Positions 8,902 through 19,246 are shown, counted from the stretch's first letter. The stretch is 64,000 nucleotides of DNA from Sphingomonadales bacterium EhC05 (GCA_001650955.1 LXYP01000008.1:1-64000), one strand, 5' to 3'. The notes: generated by a model from the letters alone, not told the origin. A program made the numbers and translations.

Positions 8902-10481
8902 TCAGCCGCTTCAGCAAATTCCTCCGGCTCGGTCCATACCAAAATTGGTTTGCGCGCGGCTTGGGTTTCATCCAGACGGCGACGCGGCGCAAAATGGGGT
9001 GCCGTTTTCAGCAACTCATCACCCGCTTTGGCGCGCTCGGCCACCGAACGGAAAGCACCGATAAACTGATCAATCGCTGCCTTGCTCTCGGTCTCGGTCG
9101 GCTCGACCAGCATTGCTCCATGGACCACCAGCGGGAAATACATCGTCATCGGATGATAGCCCTCGTCAATCATGCCCTTGGCAAGATCAAGCGTCGTCAG
9201 ACCATTTCCGAAACCTTTGTCGGAAAATAATGCCTCATGCATACAAGGCCCGGACTTGGCGAACGGAGCATCAAGGATATCTTCGAGACTACGCAAGATA
9301 TAATTGGCATTTAATACAGCATCTTCGGATACTTGTTTAAGACCATCTGCACCATGACTCAGCATATAGGTCAGCGCGCGGCTGAACATGCCCATCTGGC
9401 CGTGGAAAGCAACCATCCGACCAAAGCTGCTTCCATGATGATCTTCCGCAGTTTCTTCCTCGACGATATAATAATGACCATTGTCGTTCTTTTCGACAAA
9501 TGGCAGCGGCGCATAAGGTGCCAATGCTTCGGAGAAGACAACCGGCCCGGATCCGGGTCCACCGCCGCCATGCGGAGTCGAAAATGTCTTGTGGAGGTTG
9601 ATATGCATCGCATCGACGCCAAGGTCACCAGGACGCACCCGGCCGACGATTGCGTTGAAATTCGCTCCGTCGCAATAGACCAGAGCGCCGGCTGCGTGGA
9701 CCGCATCCGAAATAGCTTTCATGTCCGGTTCGAACAGACCGCAGGTGTTGGGATTGGTGATCATCACGCCCGCGACATCGGGACCAAGTCGCGCTTTCAG
9801 CGCTTCGAGATCGACCCGGCCGTCGGCATTGGCGGGAATATCTTCGACCTTATAGCCCGCAAATGCAGCCGTCGCCGGATTGGTGCCATGTGCACTTTCG
9901 GGTACGAGGATGACTTCACGGGCATCACCGCGCGCCTCCAGGGCAGAGCGGATTGCCAGAACACCGCATAGCTCGCCATGGGCGCCTGCCTTCGGACTCA
10001 TGGCCACAGCGGGCATGCCGGTCAGTGTCTTGAGCCAGTTGGCCAACTCATAAACCAGTTCCAGGGCGCCCTGGACACTCTCCATCGGTTGCAACGGATG
10101 AATATCTGCAAAGCCTTTGAGTCGTGCCATTTTCTCATTGAGACGGGGATTATGTTTCATCGTGCAACTGCCGAGCGGGAACAGGCCGACATCAATGGCA
10201 TAATTTTGGCGGCTCAAGCGAGTATAGTGACGTACCATTTCCGCTTCGGAAAGTCCTGGAATAGCCATGGGTGCGCGACGGTCGAGACCGCCAAGACGGC
10301 ATTCCACATCCGGTGCAGGCGGCAAATCAACACCGCTGCGATCCGGCGATCCGGTTTCAAAAATCAACGGTTCGTCGACGATCAACGCCCGGTTTCCGGT
10401 GAAAGTTGTGGCGCCTGCATCTGCCGATTTCATCAAATTCTCTTCTTGTTTGGTCGGACGGCCTTCGGACAACATGCTCAT
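8898..10481 (-). CDS. gcvPB: Glycine dehydrogenase (decarboxylating) subunit 2, P-protein beta
   Basis: The PLP-bearing half of the two-subunit P-protein, which decarboxylates glycine and passes the aminomethyl group to the lipoyl arm of GcvH. The length, 527 residues, is normal for split GcvP. The PLP lysine is K298 in [14 protein letters not shown], followed by the glycine-rich loop; [12 protein letters not shown] (195-206) is also family-typical. The first ATG at 10481 overlaps the gcvPA stop (ATGA); a second ATG 16 codons in is possible because residues 1-20 look poorly conserved. It forms part of gcvT-H-PA-PB downstream of the tandem glycine riboswitch. Confidence 0.97.
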   Translation of the reverse strand: MSMLSEGRPTKQEENLMKSADAGATTFTGNRALIVDEPLIFETGSPDRSGVDLPPAPDVECRLGGLDRRAPMAIPGLSEAEMVRHYTRLSRQNYAIDVGLFPLGSCTMKHNPRLNEKMARLKGFADIHPLQPMESVQGALELVYELANWLKTLTGMPAVAMSPKAGAHGELCGVLAIRSALEARGDAREVILVPESAHGTNPATAAFAGYKVEDIPANADGRVDLEALKARLGPDVAGVMITNPNTCGLFEPDMKAISDAVHAAGALVYCDGANFNAIVGRVRPGDLGVDAMHINLHKTFSTPHGGGGPGSGPVVFSEALAPYAPLPFVEKNDNGHYYIVEEETAEDHHGSSFGRMVAFHGQMGMFSRALTYMLSHGADGLKQVSEDAVLNANYILRSLEDILDAPFAKSGPCMHEALFSDKGFGNGLTTLDLAKGMIDEGYHPMTMYFPLVVHGAMLVEPTETESKAAIDQFIGAFRSVAERAKAGDELLKTAPHFAPRRRLDETQAARKPILVWTEPEEFAEAAE

Positions 10482-11836
10482 GCCAATTCTCCTTCCAGAG
10501 CGCTTGCCAGCGCTTCGATATCCGCATCACTCACGGTTTCAGTAACAGCGACAACCAGGCCATGAGCGAGACTGCTCTCTTCCGGATAAATCCGTCCCAG
10601 CGACACGCCCGCGAGAATACCCTGATCTGCAAGCTTGCGGACAATTGGCCGAGAATCATCATCAAGAACCAGCGTAAACTCATTGAAAAAATTATCATTC
10701 AGGATTTTCAAACCGGGTATCTTCGACAATCGGTCCGCAGCAACAATCGCCTTTTTATGATTGAGCAAGGCCAGTTCGCGCAAGCCTTTTTCGCCGAGCA
10801 ATGTCATATGGGCCGTGAAGGCAAGCGCGCATAACCCGCTGTTGGTACAAATGTTCGACGTCGCCTTTTCACGACGGATATGCTGTTCACGTGTCGACAA
10901 TGTGAGCACAAAGCCGCGTTTCCCTTCGGCATCGACCGTCTCACCGCACAGACGCCCGGGCATCTGGCGAACATATTTTTGCTTGCAACCGAACAGCCCG
11001 ACATAGGGGCCACCAAATTGCAGCCCCACACCGAGGGATTGTCCTTCACCGACGACGATATCCGCGCCCATTTCTCCAGGGGATTTGATCGCACCCAATG
11101 CGACAGGCTCGGTAACAACCGCGACCAACAAGGCTTTATGCTGATGCGCTTTTTCCGCAATCTGCGAGAGATCAGCAATGCGCCCGAGAATATCTGGATA
11201 TTGCACGACTACACAGCTGGTATCGTCATCAATCTGGTCGAGCAGATCAGCACTATCACCCGCAGCATCGAGAACCGGTGCGGAATAGATCAACTGATCC
11301 TTGGTGAAACGCGCCATGGTCTTGGCGACCGACACATAGTGCGGATGGAGACCGGAGGACAGCACGGCCTTGCCGCGCTTGGTAATTCGGCGCGCCATGA
11401 CAATTGCTTCCCAGCAAGCGGTCGACCCGTCATACATCGAGGCATTGGCAACATCGACACCGAACAGACGCGCCACTTGCGTCTGGAATTCGAACAATGT
11501 CTGCAACGTGCCTTGGGCAATTTCCGGCTGGTAAGGTGTGTAAGCGGTCAGAAACTCGCCGCGCTGGATGATATGGTCAACGCTGGCCGGAACATGGTGC
11601 CGATAGGCCCCTGCCCCCAAGAAAAACGGCACGTCTCCCGCGGCCTGGTTTTTCTTGGCCAGCGCTTTCATATGCGCTTCTACCGCCATCTCGCCGGCAT
11701 GCATCGGCAGATCATGAATGGGCCCGGTAAGTTGAGCTTCCTTCGGCACATCAACGAACAATTCATCGACGGATTCGGCACCAATAGTGGCCAACATCGA
11801 CTGCCGGTCATCATTGGTTAGCGGGAGATAGCGCAT
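10478..11836 (-). CDS. gcvPA: Glycine dehydrogenase (decarboxylating) subunit 1, P-protein alpha
   Basis: The partner subunit of GcvPB; the pair makes up the P-protein that E. coli has as one polypeptide. At 452 residues it is the usual length. Recognisable blocks include [11 protein letters not shown] at the start, [26 protein letters not shown] and [11 protein letters not shown]. It lacks the PLP lysine by design, which is supplied by GcvPB. It begins 18 nt after the gcvH stop and overlaps gcvPB by 4 nt, so translation is likely coupled. Confidence 0.97.
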   Translation of the reverse strand: MRYLPLTNDDRQSMLATIGAESVDELFVDVPKEAQLTGPIHDLPMHAGEMAVEAHMKALAKKNQAAGDVPFFLGAGAYRHHVPASVDHIIQRGEFLTAYTPYQPEIAQGTLQTLFEFQTQVARLFGVDVANASMYDGSTACWEAIVMARRITKRGKAVLSSGLHPHYVSVAKTMARFTKDQLIYSAPVLDAAGDSADLLDQIDDDTSCVVVQYPDILGRIADLSQIAEKAHQHKALLVAVVTEPVALGAIKSPGEMGADIVVGEGQSLGVGLQFGGPYVGLFGCKQKYVRQMPGRLCGETVDAEGKRGFVLTLSTREQHIRREKATSNICTNSGLCALAFTAHMTLLGEKGLRELALLNHKKAIVAADRLSKIPGLKILNDNFFNEFTLVLDDDSRPIVRKLADQGILAGVSLGRIYPEESSLAHGLVVAVTETVSDADIEALASALEGELA

Positions 11837-11854
11837 GTTAAATTCCTGATTTAA

Positions 11855-12226
11855 TTATAGATTATCGACAAACGCTTTATATGCTTTGGCGTCCATCAAA
11901 TCGTCGAGCTCGCTTTTGTCGGAGAGTGTAACACGAAAGAACCAACCGTCTTCCTCGGCCGAGCTGTTTACCAAAGCGGGCTCGTCTTCGAGTGCTTCAT
12001 TAACTTCAATCACTTCGCCGGAAACCGCAGCATATACGTCCGACGCTGCCTTGACCGACTCCACCACAGCGGCATCATCGCCCTGATCAAGAGTGGCGCC
12101 GACGTCCGGTGTCTCAACAAAAACAATGTCGCCGAGCTGTTCCTGCGCATAGTCGGTAATCCCGACCGTCGCGGTGTCACCTTCGACTTCAATCCATTCA
12201 TGTTCATCACTAAAATATCGGCTCAT
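11855..12226 (-). CDS. gcvH: Glycine cleavage system H protein
   Basis: The 123-residue lipoyl carrier that shuttles the aminomethyl intermediate between P, T and L proteins. The lipoylation site is K59 in [13 protein letters not shown]. The N-terminal [13 protein letters not shown] is family-typical. It sits between gcvT (24 bp upstream) and gcvPA. The L protein (dihydrolipoyl dehydrogenase) and lipoate attachment genes are not in this window. Confidence 0.97.
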   Translation of the reverse strand: MSRYFSDEHEWIEVEGDTATVGITDYAQEQLGDIVFVETPDVGATLDQGDDAAVVESVKAASDVYAAVSGEVIEVNEALEDEPALVNSSAEEDGWFFRVTLSDKSELDDLMDAKAYKAFVDNL

Positions 12227-12250
12227 AGTCTCGTCCTCTTCTTCTAAATT

Positions 12251-13399
12251 CTATAGTTTTGGTTTTCGGTGGTAGTTATGCGGTACAAAGGGCATATCTG
12301 CGACGGTGCACATGATCTGCTTCTTGCGCTGTTGCACGGTGATCGTGCTACCCGTCCCGGCAAGCGCCATTGGGACATAAGCCATTGCGATAGGACGCTG
12401 CAAAGTCGGCGAAAAACCACCGCTGGTCACGTTGCCAATGATATTGCCCTCCGCATCAACGACATCTGCCCCTTCACGAATGGGCTGGCGACCGTCGACG
12501 AACAGGCCAATACGTTTTTTTACGGCTTTTGCGGGAAATTGCGCGAGCACCTGCTCGGCCCCGGCAAAATTGGCTTCTTCACGGCGCGCCTTGGACAGAG
12601 CAAAGTTCAAATTGGCTTCGACCGGCAGGATGTCCGGGTTCATATCATGACCGTAAAGCGGCAATCCCGCCTCTAGCCGCAGACTGTCACGCGCACCGAG
12701 ACCGATCGGCCGGACTTCGTCCAATTCCGTCAGGGCGGCGGCAAAAGCAACTGCATGTTCAGCGGGCACGCTGATTTCAAAGCCATCCTCGCCAGTATAG
12801 CCCGAGCGACTGATCCCCAGAGGGATATCATTCCAGAGAAACGGACCGGCTTCCATGAAATAGAGGTCGGTCGGAACCGGCCACCCGTCTTGTAATGGTT
12901 GAATGTTCAGCTTCGCCAGTGCAGTGGCTGCTTTCGGGCCTTGAAGAGCCAGCAAAGCGGCATCTTCCATATGATTGAGTGTCAGGCTCTCGGGCAACTG
13001 CTCCCGCATATAGGCGATATCGTCATGTTTGGTGGCGCCGTTGACCACAAGATAGATATCATGTCCCGTATTGGTCACCATCAAGTCGTCCAATATCCCG
13101 CCATCCTGCGCGAGCAACAGCGTATATCGTATTTTACCAGCGGCCAGCGCGGAGAGATTGCCAGGCGTGATTGCTTCAAGAGCATCAGCCGCGCCCTCCC
13201 CAATCAATTGCAATTGACCCATGTGGGAGACATCAAACAGACCGGCTTCGGTCCGGGTCCAGATATGTTCGGCCATAACGCCTTCATATTGAACCGGCAT
13301 TTCATAGCCCGCAAATGGCACCATCCGGGCACCAAGATTGCGGTGCCAGTCACCGAGCGGCAATTGTTTCAGATGTTCGTTAGTTTCACTCATGTTCAT
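12251..13399 (-). CDS. gcvT: Aminomethyltransferase (glycine cleavage T protein)
   Basis: Transfers the methylene group from aminomethyl-GcvH to tetrahydrofolate and releases ammonia. It has 382 residues with the folate-binding GcvT fold: ARMVPFAGYEMPVQY, FDVSHMGQL, and RDSLRLEAGLPLYGHD near the middle. Starts at 13399 or 13393 (two residues apart) are both possible. It is the first gene of the gcv operon and lies just downstream of the tandem glycine riboswitch, so its expression should rise with glycine. Confidence 0.97.
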   Translation of the reverse strand: MNMSETNEHLKQLPLGDWHRNLGARMVPFAGYEMPVQYEGVMAEHIWTRTEAGLFDVSHMGQLQLIGEGAADALEAITPGNLSALAAGKIRYTLLLAQDGGILDDLMVTNTGHDIYLVVNGATKHDDIAYMREQLPESLTLNHMEDAALLALQGPKAATALAKLNIQPLQDGWPVPTDLYFMEAGPFLWNDIPLGISRSGYTGEDGFEISVPAEHAVAFAAALTELDEVRPIGLGARDSLRLEAGLPLYGHDMNPDILPVEANLNFALSKARREEANFAGAEQVLAQFPAKAVKKRIGLFVDGRQPIREGADVVDAEGNIIGNVTSGGFSPTLQRPIAMAYVPMALAGTGSTITVQQRKKQIMCTVADMPFVPHNYHRKPKL

Positions 13400-13439
13400 T
13401 CCGCTCAGGCAAAAGACAGATCACAGAAAAGCTCTGCAA

Positions 13440-13690
13440 AACTGCCCCCTCTGTCACGGAACCTGAGAGTTTCATGGCTTTCTGCTTCAAACTCCACTCC
13501 TGCACAGCATATTGAAGCGCCACTTACCCCTTCGGTGGAGCGTCGGCAATTATGGCCATCCGCTCTCTTTCCAGAGTGCTTGTGAAGCGGTTGCGGTCCA
13601 GTGGCCTGAGAGTTTCCGGGGCGGTTGCTCCTTCGGCGGCTTTAACATCTGGTGGGATAGAAAAACGCTCTCCCGCAACGCCTCATGATC
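13440..13690 (-). promoter_or_regulatory. Tandem glycine riboswitch upstream of gcvT
   Basis: Two aptamers in series on the transcript that leads into gcvT. Each has the hallmark pair of conserved blocks. In aptamer 1 a GCCGAAGGAGCAAC block (13637-13624) precedes CTCTCAGG (13612-13605). In aptamer 2 CCGAAGGGG (13535-13527) precedes CTCTCAGG (13469-13462). The short linker and the position 40-50 nt before gcvT match known cooperative glycine riboswitches, which turn on glycine cleavage genes. Aptamer 2 has an enlarged side arm (GCTTCAA paired with TTGAAGC around 13485-13520). No U-run terminator is obvious between it and gcvT, so control may be at translation. This accounts for most of the 393-bp gap. 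Confidence 0.93.
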
Positions 13691-13792
13691 CTTACCCGAA
13701 AGCATAGATCAAAAAGCAATCTCAGGAGTGAATGAGGGAGGCGGCGGTGTCAATGATTCTGTTGTGCGGTGCGGTATTTTTTACGACTTCAC

Positions 13793-14452
13793 TCAAACCA
13801 TATCCCAGATTGCATCATTTTCATGCACAAACTGGCCCGATCCATTCTCATTCATCAACAGGATGATCGCATCGGCAATATCGCTGGCGAGAATCGAACG
13901 ATAGCGGCGCATTTTCCCGACCAGTAACAAATCCAAGAGCGGACTGGCAGCAATTGCGAGACTCTCCCCAAGTCGGCTATCATTGGTCCGTTCGCCGCGC
14001 AGCAAGCCGGGACGGATGATATCGAGACGGTCGAATTTCTGCTCACGCATCCGCTCTTCTGCTTCGCCCTTGATCTTCAGATAGAAGCTGGACGCCTTGC
14101 TGTTCGCCATGGTCGAGGAAATCGCGATAAACTGTTTCGCTCCCGCAGCGGCCGCCGCAACCGCGACAGCCCCGACCAGGTCGCGATCTACCGCCGCAAA
14201 TTCAGCTTTTGATCCTGCTTTTTTCATCGTCGACCCCAGGCAGGATATCACGATATCGGGCTTGATCTTGGCGATCGTCGCCGGCCAGTTTTCCTGCAGT
14301 TGGACGTGAATTTTCGCTTTGCCGACATCTTCGCGATAAGGTCGCCGGAGTAGCAGATGCAATTGCTTGCCCGCACCCTGCTCGACCAGCTTGCGGGTAA
14401 GCAGGCCACCAATCAGACCGGTGGCCCCAACGATCAGGACTTTATTTGCCAT
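13793..14452 (-). CDS. NAD(P)-binding Rossmann protein, atypical SDR/HTATIP2-like
   Basis: A 219-residue nucleotide-sugar-epimerase-like protein with the N-terminal dinucleotide motif VGATGLIGG. It resembles the NAD(P)H-binding YwnB/HTATIP2-type group: DIVISCLGST near 70, then a Ser in AISSTMANSKASSFYLKIKG, with Y-x-x-x-K present as YLKIK. The function is unknown. The start at 14452 is favoured over an ATG four codons upstream because GGAG lies 6 nt before it. It overlaps the end of dgt by 11 nt and probably belongs to the SPOR-dgt transcript. Confidence 0.82.
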   Translation of the reverse strand: MANKVLIVGATGLIGGLLTRKLVEQGAGKQLHLLLRRPYREDVGKAKIHVQLQENWPATIAKIKPDIVISCLGSTMKKAGSKAEFAAVDRDLVGAVAVAAAAAGAKQFIAISSTMANSKASSFYLKIKGEAEERMREQKFDRLDIIRPGLLRGERTNDSRLGESLAIAASPLLDLLLVGKMRRYRSILASDIADAIILLMNENGSGQFVHENDAIWDMV

Positions 14453-15599
14453 GCGTTTCTCCATAAATTTCCCGATAACGGTTGCGGGCGTAGCGATCGG
14501 TCATGCCGGCAAGAAAATCTGCGATATGGCGGATGCGATCCGGTTCTCCCTCAGGCAAGGCCGCTGACCAGCTTTCCGGCATGAGCTGCGGTTGTTCGCG
14601 ATAGGCATTGACCAGGCTGGCGACCATCATCTTACCCTCTTCCGCCGCCGCCATCTGCTTTGGATGATGATAGAGATTTTCGTACATGAAACCTTTTAAT
14701 TTGCGCTCTTTTTCGGCCATGTCCTCTGAGAAACCGCCAATCATTTGGCCCGCTTGGCGCACATCGTCGGGGGATTGCACGTCAAGTCGGTCCAAGCGCG
14801 CGCGGGTGGTTTCCAGCACATCATTGACCATCAGCCCGATCTGATCGCGGATCAATTCTGGCAGCAGCCGGACTTTGGGAACATCGGAGAACCGATCGCA
14901 AATCACATGCCAGCGTTCAGCGATGAAAGGCAATTCCAGCAATTGGTCGAGCGTCAGGAGCCCTGCCCGCATCCCATCATCAATATCATGATTGTCATAA
15001 GCGATATCATCGGCAATTGCCGCCACCTGAGCCTCGAGCGAAGGCCAGGTCCCGAGATCGAGATCCATCGCTGCATTGGCTTCGGCAAGAGCCCAGGTCG
15101 GACGCGTTACCGGACCATTATGCTTGGCCAAGCCTTCCAACATCTCCCATGTCAGGTTCAATCCCGCCCAGCGCGGATATAGCATCTCAAGCTTGTTCAA
15201 TGTCCGGATGGTCTGGGCATTGTGATCAAATCCGCCAAATTCGCTCAGGGCATCCTGAAGCGCATCTTCTCCTGCATGGCCGAACGGAGGATGACCGATA
15301 TCATGGGCCAGGCACAGCGCCTCTGTAAGGTCTTCGTTCAGGCCCAGAGCCCGGGCGATCGTCCGGCCAATTTGCGCGACTTCCAAACTATGGGTCAGGC
15401 GGACGCGATAATGGTCCCCGTCAGGTGCAACAAACACCTGGGTTTTATGGCGCAGACGCCGGAATGAAATACTGTGAATAATCCGATCGCGATCGCGCTG
15501 AAAATCATCGCGCGGCCCTCTCGTGACATCGCGTTTCTCGTCATGCAGCCGGCCCCGACTTTGTGCCGGATCGCTGGCATAGCTTGCCAATATTGTCAT
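14442..15599 (-). CDS. dgt: Deoxyguanosinetriphosphate triphosphohydrolase-like protein (dNTPase)
   Basis: A cytoplasmic HD-domain dNTPase that splits dNTPs to the nucleoside and triphosphate. At 385 residues it matches the shorter alphaproteobacterial type. Metal-binding HD residues lie in RLTHSLEVAQIG and AHDIGHPPFGHAGE, with a third aspartate in DDIAYDNHDIDDG. The N-terminal SRGRLHDEKRDVTRGPRDDF is family-typical. It follows the TPR-SPOR gene with a 10-bp gap and overlaps the Rossmann-protein gene, so three genes downstream of ftsZ may be one unit. Confidence 0.95.
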   Translation of the reverse strand: MTILASYASDPAQSRGRLHDEKRDVTRGPRDDFQRDRDRIIHSISFRRLRHKTQVFVAPDGDHYRVRLTHSLEVAQIGRTIARALGLNEDLTEALCLAHDIGHPPFGHAGEDALQDALSEFGGFDHNAQTIRTLNKLEMLYPRWAGLNLTWEMLEGLAKHNGPVTRPTWALAEANAAMDLDLGTWPSLEAQVAAIADDIAYDNHDIDDGMRAGLLTLDQLLELPFIAERWHVICDRFSDVPKVRLLPELIRDQIGLMVNDVLETTRARLDRLDVQSPDDVRQAGQMIGGFSEDMAEKERKLKGFMYENLYHHPKQMAAAEEGKMMVASLVNAYREQPQLMPESWSAALPEGEPDRIRHIADFLAGMTDRYARNRYREIYGETHGK

Positions 15600-15609
15600 G
15601 CAGGCGATG

Positions 15610-17469
15610 TCATTTGGTCAGCTCATTGACTTCGACGCCATTGGCGCTGGCCCAAGCAAAGCCGTCTCCCCCCCCTTTGCGGAAACTTGCTTCAAAGGTT
15701 TTGGCGGCCTTGAAATCGTCAAACGGTCCCACGATCAGCCGCCGCGTCTTTCCCCAACGAGAGGTCCAAGCTTTGTGGCCCTTGAACAAACTCCCCTGCT
15801 TCTTTGAAATCCGCCGATAGTCATATTTTAATGCATCGCGATTGGCGCCAGTTGCAATTTGCACCCAGTAACGTTTCGGATGTTCGGGTTCTTTCGGTTT
15901 CACCTCTACTTTTTTCACCACTTTCGGCTTTGGTTTGGCGGGTTGAATCGCATCGAGATTGACAGGCACCACTTTGGTCACTCGTTCTTCCTCGGGGATG
16001 GTGATACCGCCGATAATATCGGCCAGAGACTTTTCCACTGGCGCAGATTGCACGGGCCTCTTGCGCGCAACTTCGCCTGCTGACCCTGCGAATTTCGGTG
16101 TTTTCGCTAGATCAAACGAGGTGATTTGACCGGGTGGAGTCGTAACCGGTTGAGCAGTCGACAACAGAAGATTCTCGGCGGGCTTAGCGCCGACCACCTT
16201 ACCCGTTTCAACCGATCGGGCGAGCGCGACAGTTGACTCCACCTTAGGCGGCTGATGGCCCGCAATCACAACTTTCCGTTCGATTGATTCCGAGACAAGC
16301 GGAGCCGTGCCTCCAAGACCGAGGCTGGTGGTGAAGCCAGGGTTCAGAGCCTTACGAGCTTGCATATCGGGCTCAGGCGCAGGCACCGGCGCGGCCTTGG
16401 TTATGGCTTCGGGCAACTGGTCTGATCCCGCTCCTGCCGCCGCTGCGTAGACGCGGACGGGCGTCGCCTTGGGCAGTGACAGCATGGTTCGCGACAGCAC
16501 AACCACTTCAACATCTGCCGCCTTATTCTTGCTATTATGGTCCTTGCGACCTCCCGAACCCGGCCTTCTGCGCGGGGACTTGTCCGGCATCGCCAAAACG
16601 CGAGGCGGCTTGGCTTGACTACCCAGAGGTTGGCCAATCGGAATGAGCCCGGTATCGGCACCATTCGCACCGCTGCGCGCCATGTTAGAAGCCAGTCGAA
16701 CCGCGGCGACATCGACACCAATATTCTCGCTCGCAGGAAAATGACCAAAATGAACCGCAGCCGCTTTTTGCGCTGCCGTCAGCTGCGGCATACGTTCAAA
16801 AAAAGGCTTGATCGCTCTAGCCATTTTGCGTGGCATTGTTTGTTTCGCAATGGAATTTGCATCTTTTCCTTTGCCGTTCATCGCAAGAATAAACGCACGA
16901 TATCTCCAGGCATCGCGGCTACTCTTTTGAAGCATCGGATTGAGCTGGGCATCCGCCCGCTCAAGATCACCACTGATACCGAGCGAAATCGCATAGCGAC
17001 TAACCAATGTATCGGCGCTATCAGGACCGAGCGCTACTTCATAATCTTTCTGCGCATCAAGATTACGACCCACGAGATCATAAGCGAGACCTCGATCAGC
17101 GGCGATTTCCTTCAAAGGAACACCTTCTATAACCGCCTGATCAAAATATCGGATCGCGCCCAACGGATTTTCTTCGGCAAGCAATGCTCTACCCAGCCCC
17201 GCTTTCACGCGCCCGCTATTGGGGTATATGTCATCGGCGCGGGCGAGAAACCCTAGCGCGGCGCGGGTATCACCCATTTTGAGCGCCGCCAGTCCCGCAT
17301 CTGCAAGAGCCGAGGAATCATTCGGATTTTTCGCAATACGGCGCAGCGCATTTTGCAGATCATCGGAACTCGACTGCGCCATCGTCTCGGCCCAAGGGGC
17401 AGGAATAACCACAGCGACGCCGACCATGATCAGCGTCGCTGGTAAAAAATATTTCAATCGAATGTTCAT
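15610..17469 (-). CDS. Secreted TPR protein with C-terminal SPOR domain
   Basis: A 619-residue envelope protein. Residues 1-31 look like a signal peptide or anchor. About 36-220 are tetratricopeptide repeats (ALADAGLAALKMGDTRAALG, then AKAGLGRALLAEENPLGAIRYF-type units). About 240-530 are low-complexity, Pro/Lys/Ala-rich and probably disordered. About 540-615 form a SPOR domain (RYWVQIATGANRDALKYDY, LIVGPFDDFKAAKTF). SPOR domains bind denuded septal glycan, and the gene lies immediately downstream of ftsZ, so a role at the division site is likely. The exact function is not known. A second SPOR gene is at 52868-53503. Confidence 0.85.
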   Translation of the reverse strand: MNIRLKYFLPATLIMVGVAVVIPAPWAETMAQSSSDDLQNALRRIAKNPNDSSALADAGLAALKMGDTRAALGFLARADDIYPNSGRVKAGLGRALLAEENPLGAIRYFDQAVIEGVPLKEIAADRGLAYDLVGRNLDAQKDYEVALGPDSADTLVSRYAISLGISGDLERADAQLNPMLQKSSRDAWRYRAFILAMNGKGKDANSIAKQTMPRKMARAIKPFFERMPQLTAAQKAAAVHFGHFPASENIGVDVAAVRLASNMARSGANGADTGLIPIGQPLGSQAKPPRVLAMPDKSPRRRPGSGGRKDHNSKNKAADVEVVVLSRTMLSLPKATPVRVYAAAAGAGSDQLPEAITKAAPVPAPEPDMQARKALNPGFTTSLGLGGTAPLVSESIERKVVIAGHQPPKVESTVALARSVETGKVVGAKPAENLLLSTAQPVTTPPGQITSFDLAKTPKFAGSAGEVARKRPVQSAPVEKSLADIIGGITIPEEERVTKVVPVNLDAIQPAKPKPKVVKKVEVKPKEPEHPKRYWVQIATGANRDALKYDYRRISKKQGSLFKGHKAWTSRWGKTRRLIVGPFDDFKAAKTFEASFRKGGGDGFAWASANGVEVNELTK

Positions 17470-17534
17470 AACTCAAATAAAGGCACGACGATGCTCGAAA
17501 TCAAACATATAATTTCAATCTAGGCCCAGTTGTG

Positions 17535-17561
17535 GCGAGCAACAGACCAACTGCTGTTCGC
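17535..17561 (-). terminator. Possible hairpin downstream of ftsZ (no U-tract)
   Basis: The 133-bp gap between ftsZ and the TPR-SPOR gene holds an imperfect inverted repeat, GCGAACAGCAG with CTGTTGCTCGC and a 5-nt loop; 9 of 11 pairs are Watson-Crick and one is G-U. It is not followed by a run of T, so it is at best a weak attenuator or RNA-stability element that would lower downstream expression. Confidence 0.3.
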
Positions 17562-17602
17562 AAAATCTAGCCTGTCGTCCACTCCTCGATGAGATCAGCC
17601 CA

Positions 17603-19141
17603 TCATTGATTATTTTGTCGATTCAGGAATCTTGGAATATCCAGGGGATCACGAGATTGCTCCGCATCTTCATCTTCATCGGTTGCCTTGCTCGAACGCG
17701 TCAGATTGGACATGCGTTCAAACAGCGTCCCGCCACTTGTTGCAACACGTGGGGCCGGCTCTGAGGCGGTCCCCTCGTTCATTTCTCCCGCGGGCGCTTC
17801 AACGGCATCGCCATCCGACTGAATCGCCTCGTCACCCAGAATCAACTCATCTTCTTCCGGTTCCTCTGTCGTCATACCCGGTGCGAGCGATGCGAAAGAT
17901 GGAGCCGGGATGACGTCGTTTTCGACATCATCATCACCATAAGTGGCAACAGGAGCTTGCGCTATTTCCGGTTCTTCGGGAAGCGCTTCCGCGACAGATT
18001 CATTAGCCAACTCGAGAGGCTCGCCTAGGGGATCGCTGTCTTCGGGTTCCTCGCTCGTCTCTTCATCCCGCGCAATCGACGAGGCAAAGCTTGGTGCCGT
18101 TGCGGAGTCTTCAGTCTTCGGAACCGGGTTGCTCATAGCAAATGAGGAGGACGGCGATGCCGCAGCAGCGCTGCCATCACTGTCGATGCCGGTCGCAACA
18201 ACCGATACACGAATACGTCCGTCAAGATTCTCGTTAAACGCCGAACCCCAAATGATATTGGCATCAGGGTCAACCAATTCGCGAATATGGTTGGCTGCTT
18301 CATCAACCTCCATCAGGCGCATATCTTCACCACCCGTAATCGAGACGATGACGCCCTTGGCGCCTTGCATTGACACGCCGTCAAGCAAAGGATTAGCAAT
18401 CGCTTTTTCGGCGGCTTCGAGCGCACGGCCATCACCTTCGGCTTCGCCTGTCCCCATCATCGCTTTGCCCATTTCGTGCATGACGGAACGAACATCCGCA
18501 AAATCGAGGTTGATCAAGCCAGGCATCACCATCAAATCGGTGATCCCACGAACGCCCTGTTGCAAGACTTCGTCTGCCAACAAAAATGCTTCCTTGAACG
18601 TGGTGTTTGGATTGGCGATCAAGAATAGATTCTGATTGGGAATGACAATCAACGTATCGACGTTCTTTTGTAGCTCTTCGATCCCGGCCTCAGCGGATTT
18701 CATCCGTCGCGTGCCTTCAAAAGTAAACGGTTTGGTGACAACACCAACCGTCAAAATGCCTTTGTCGCGTGCCATTTTTGCAATCACTGGAGCTGCGCCG
18801 GTACCAGTACCACCGCCCATGCCTGCAGCAATGAAGCACATATGAGTGCCTTCCAGCGCCTGCTCCACCAGATCAATAGTTTCTTCGGCGGCCGCACGTC
18901 CAACTTCGGGACGCGATCCGGCACCAAGTCCCTGGGTGATATCAGGTCCGAGCTGGATACGTCGATCAGCCGGCGAGCTGTTCAACGATTGCGCATCGGT
19001 ATTGGTAACGACGAAGTCAACGCCCTCAACCTTGGCCGCAATCATGTTGGCGATGGCATTTCCGCCAGCTCCGCCAACTCCAATAACCGCGATCCGCGGC
19101 TTTAATTCTTCCACTTCTGGTGGGCCAATATTAATACTCAT
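17603..19141 (-). CDS. ftsZ: Cell division protein FtsZ
   Basis: The tubulin-like GTPase that forms the Z ring. The GTP-binding signature GGGTGTG is at 109-115 and the T7 loop ([11 protein letters not shown]) follows near 210. The globular part ends at about residue 320. It is followed by an unusually long acidic linker (about 325-490, rich in Glu, Asp, Pro and Ala) and the conserved C-terminal peptide [12 protein letters not shown] that binds FtsA. The total of 512 residues is longer than E. coli FtsZ (383) but usual in alphaproteobacteria. A 105-bp gap before the start, unlike the overlaps elsewhere in the cluster, leaves room for its own promoter; GGGGAG lies 8 nt before the ATG. Confidence 0.99.
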   Translation of the reverse strand: MSINIGPPEVEELKPRIAVIGVGGAGGNAIANMIAAKVEGVDFVVTNTDAQSLNSSPADRRIQLGPDITQGLGAGSRPEVGRAAAEETIDLVEQALEGTHMCFIAAGMGGGTGTGAAPVIAKMARDKGILTVGVVTKPFTFEGTRRMKSAEAGIEELQKNVDTLIVIPNQNLFLIANPNTTFKEAFLLADEVLQQGVRGITDLMVMPGLINLDFADVRSVMHEMGKAMMGTGEAEGDGRALEAAEKAIANPLLDGVSMQGAKGVIVSITGGEDMRLMEVDEAANHIRELVDPDANIIWGSAFNENLDGRIRVSVVATGIDSDGSAAAASPSSSFAMSNPVPKTEDSATAPSFASSIARDEETSEEPEDSDPLGEPLELANESVAEALPEEPEIAQAPVATYGDDDVENDVIPAPSFASLAPGMTTEEPEEDELILGDEAIQSDGDAVEAPAGEMNEGTASEPAPRVATSGGTLFERMSNLTRSSKATDEDEDAEQSRDPLDIPRFLNRQNNQ

Positions 19142-19246
19142 CTACCTGTCTCCCCAGACATGCTTTATGGTCTTGTACAATTTCCTAGCGCTTTGCACAA
19201 ATTTCATCACGGAATCACCCGAAAAGTTAATTTAATTGCCAAAATT

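Noticed and set aside
10880-11821. 313-codon plus-strand frame across gcvPA, and similar long antisense frames over gcvPB, murG, the SDR gene and the crotonase
   Set aside because: All are opposite well-conserved genes and have no domain-like sequence or ribosome site.
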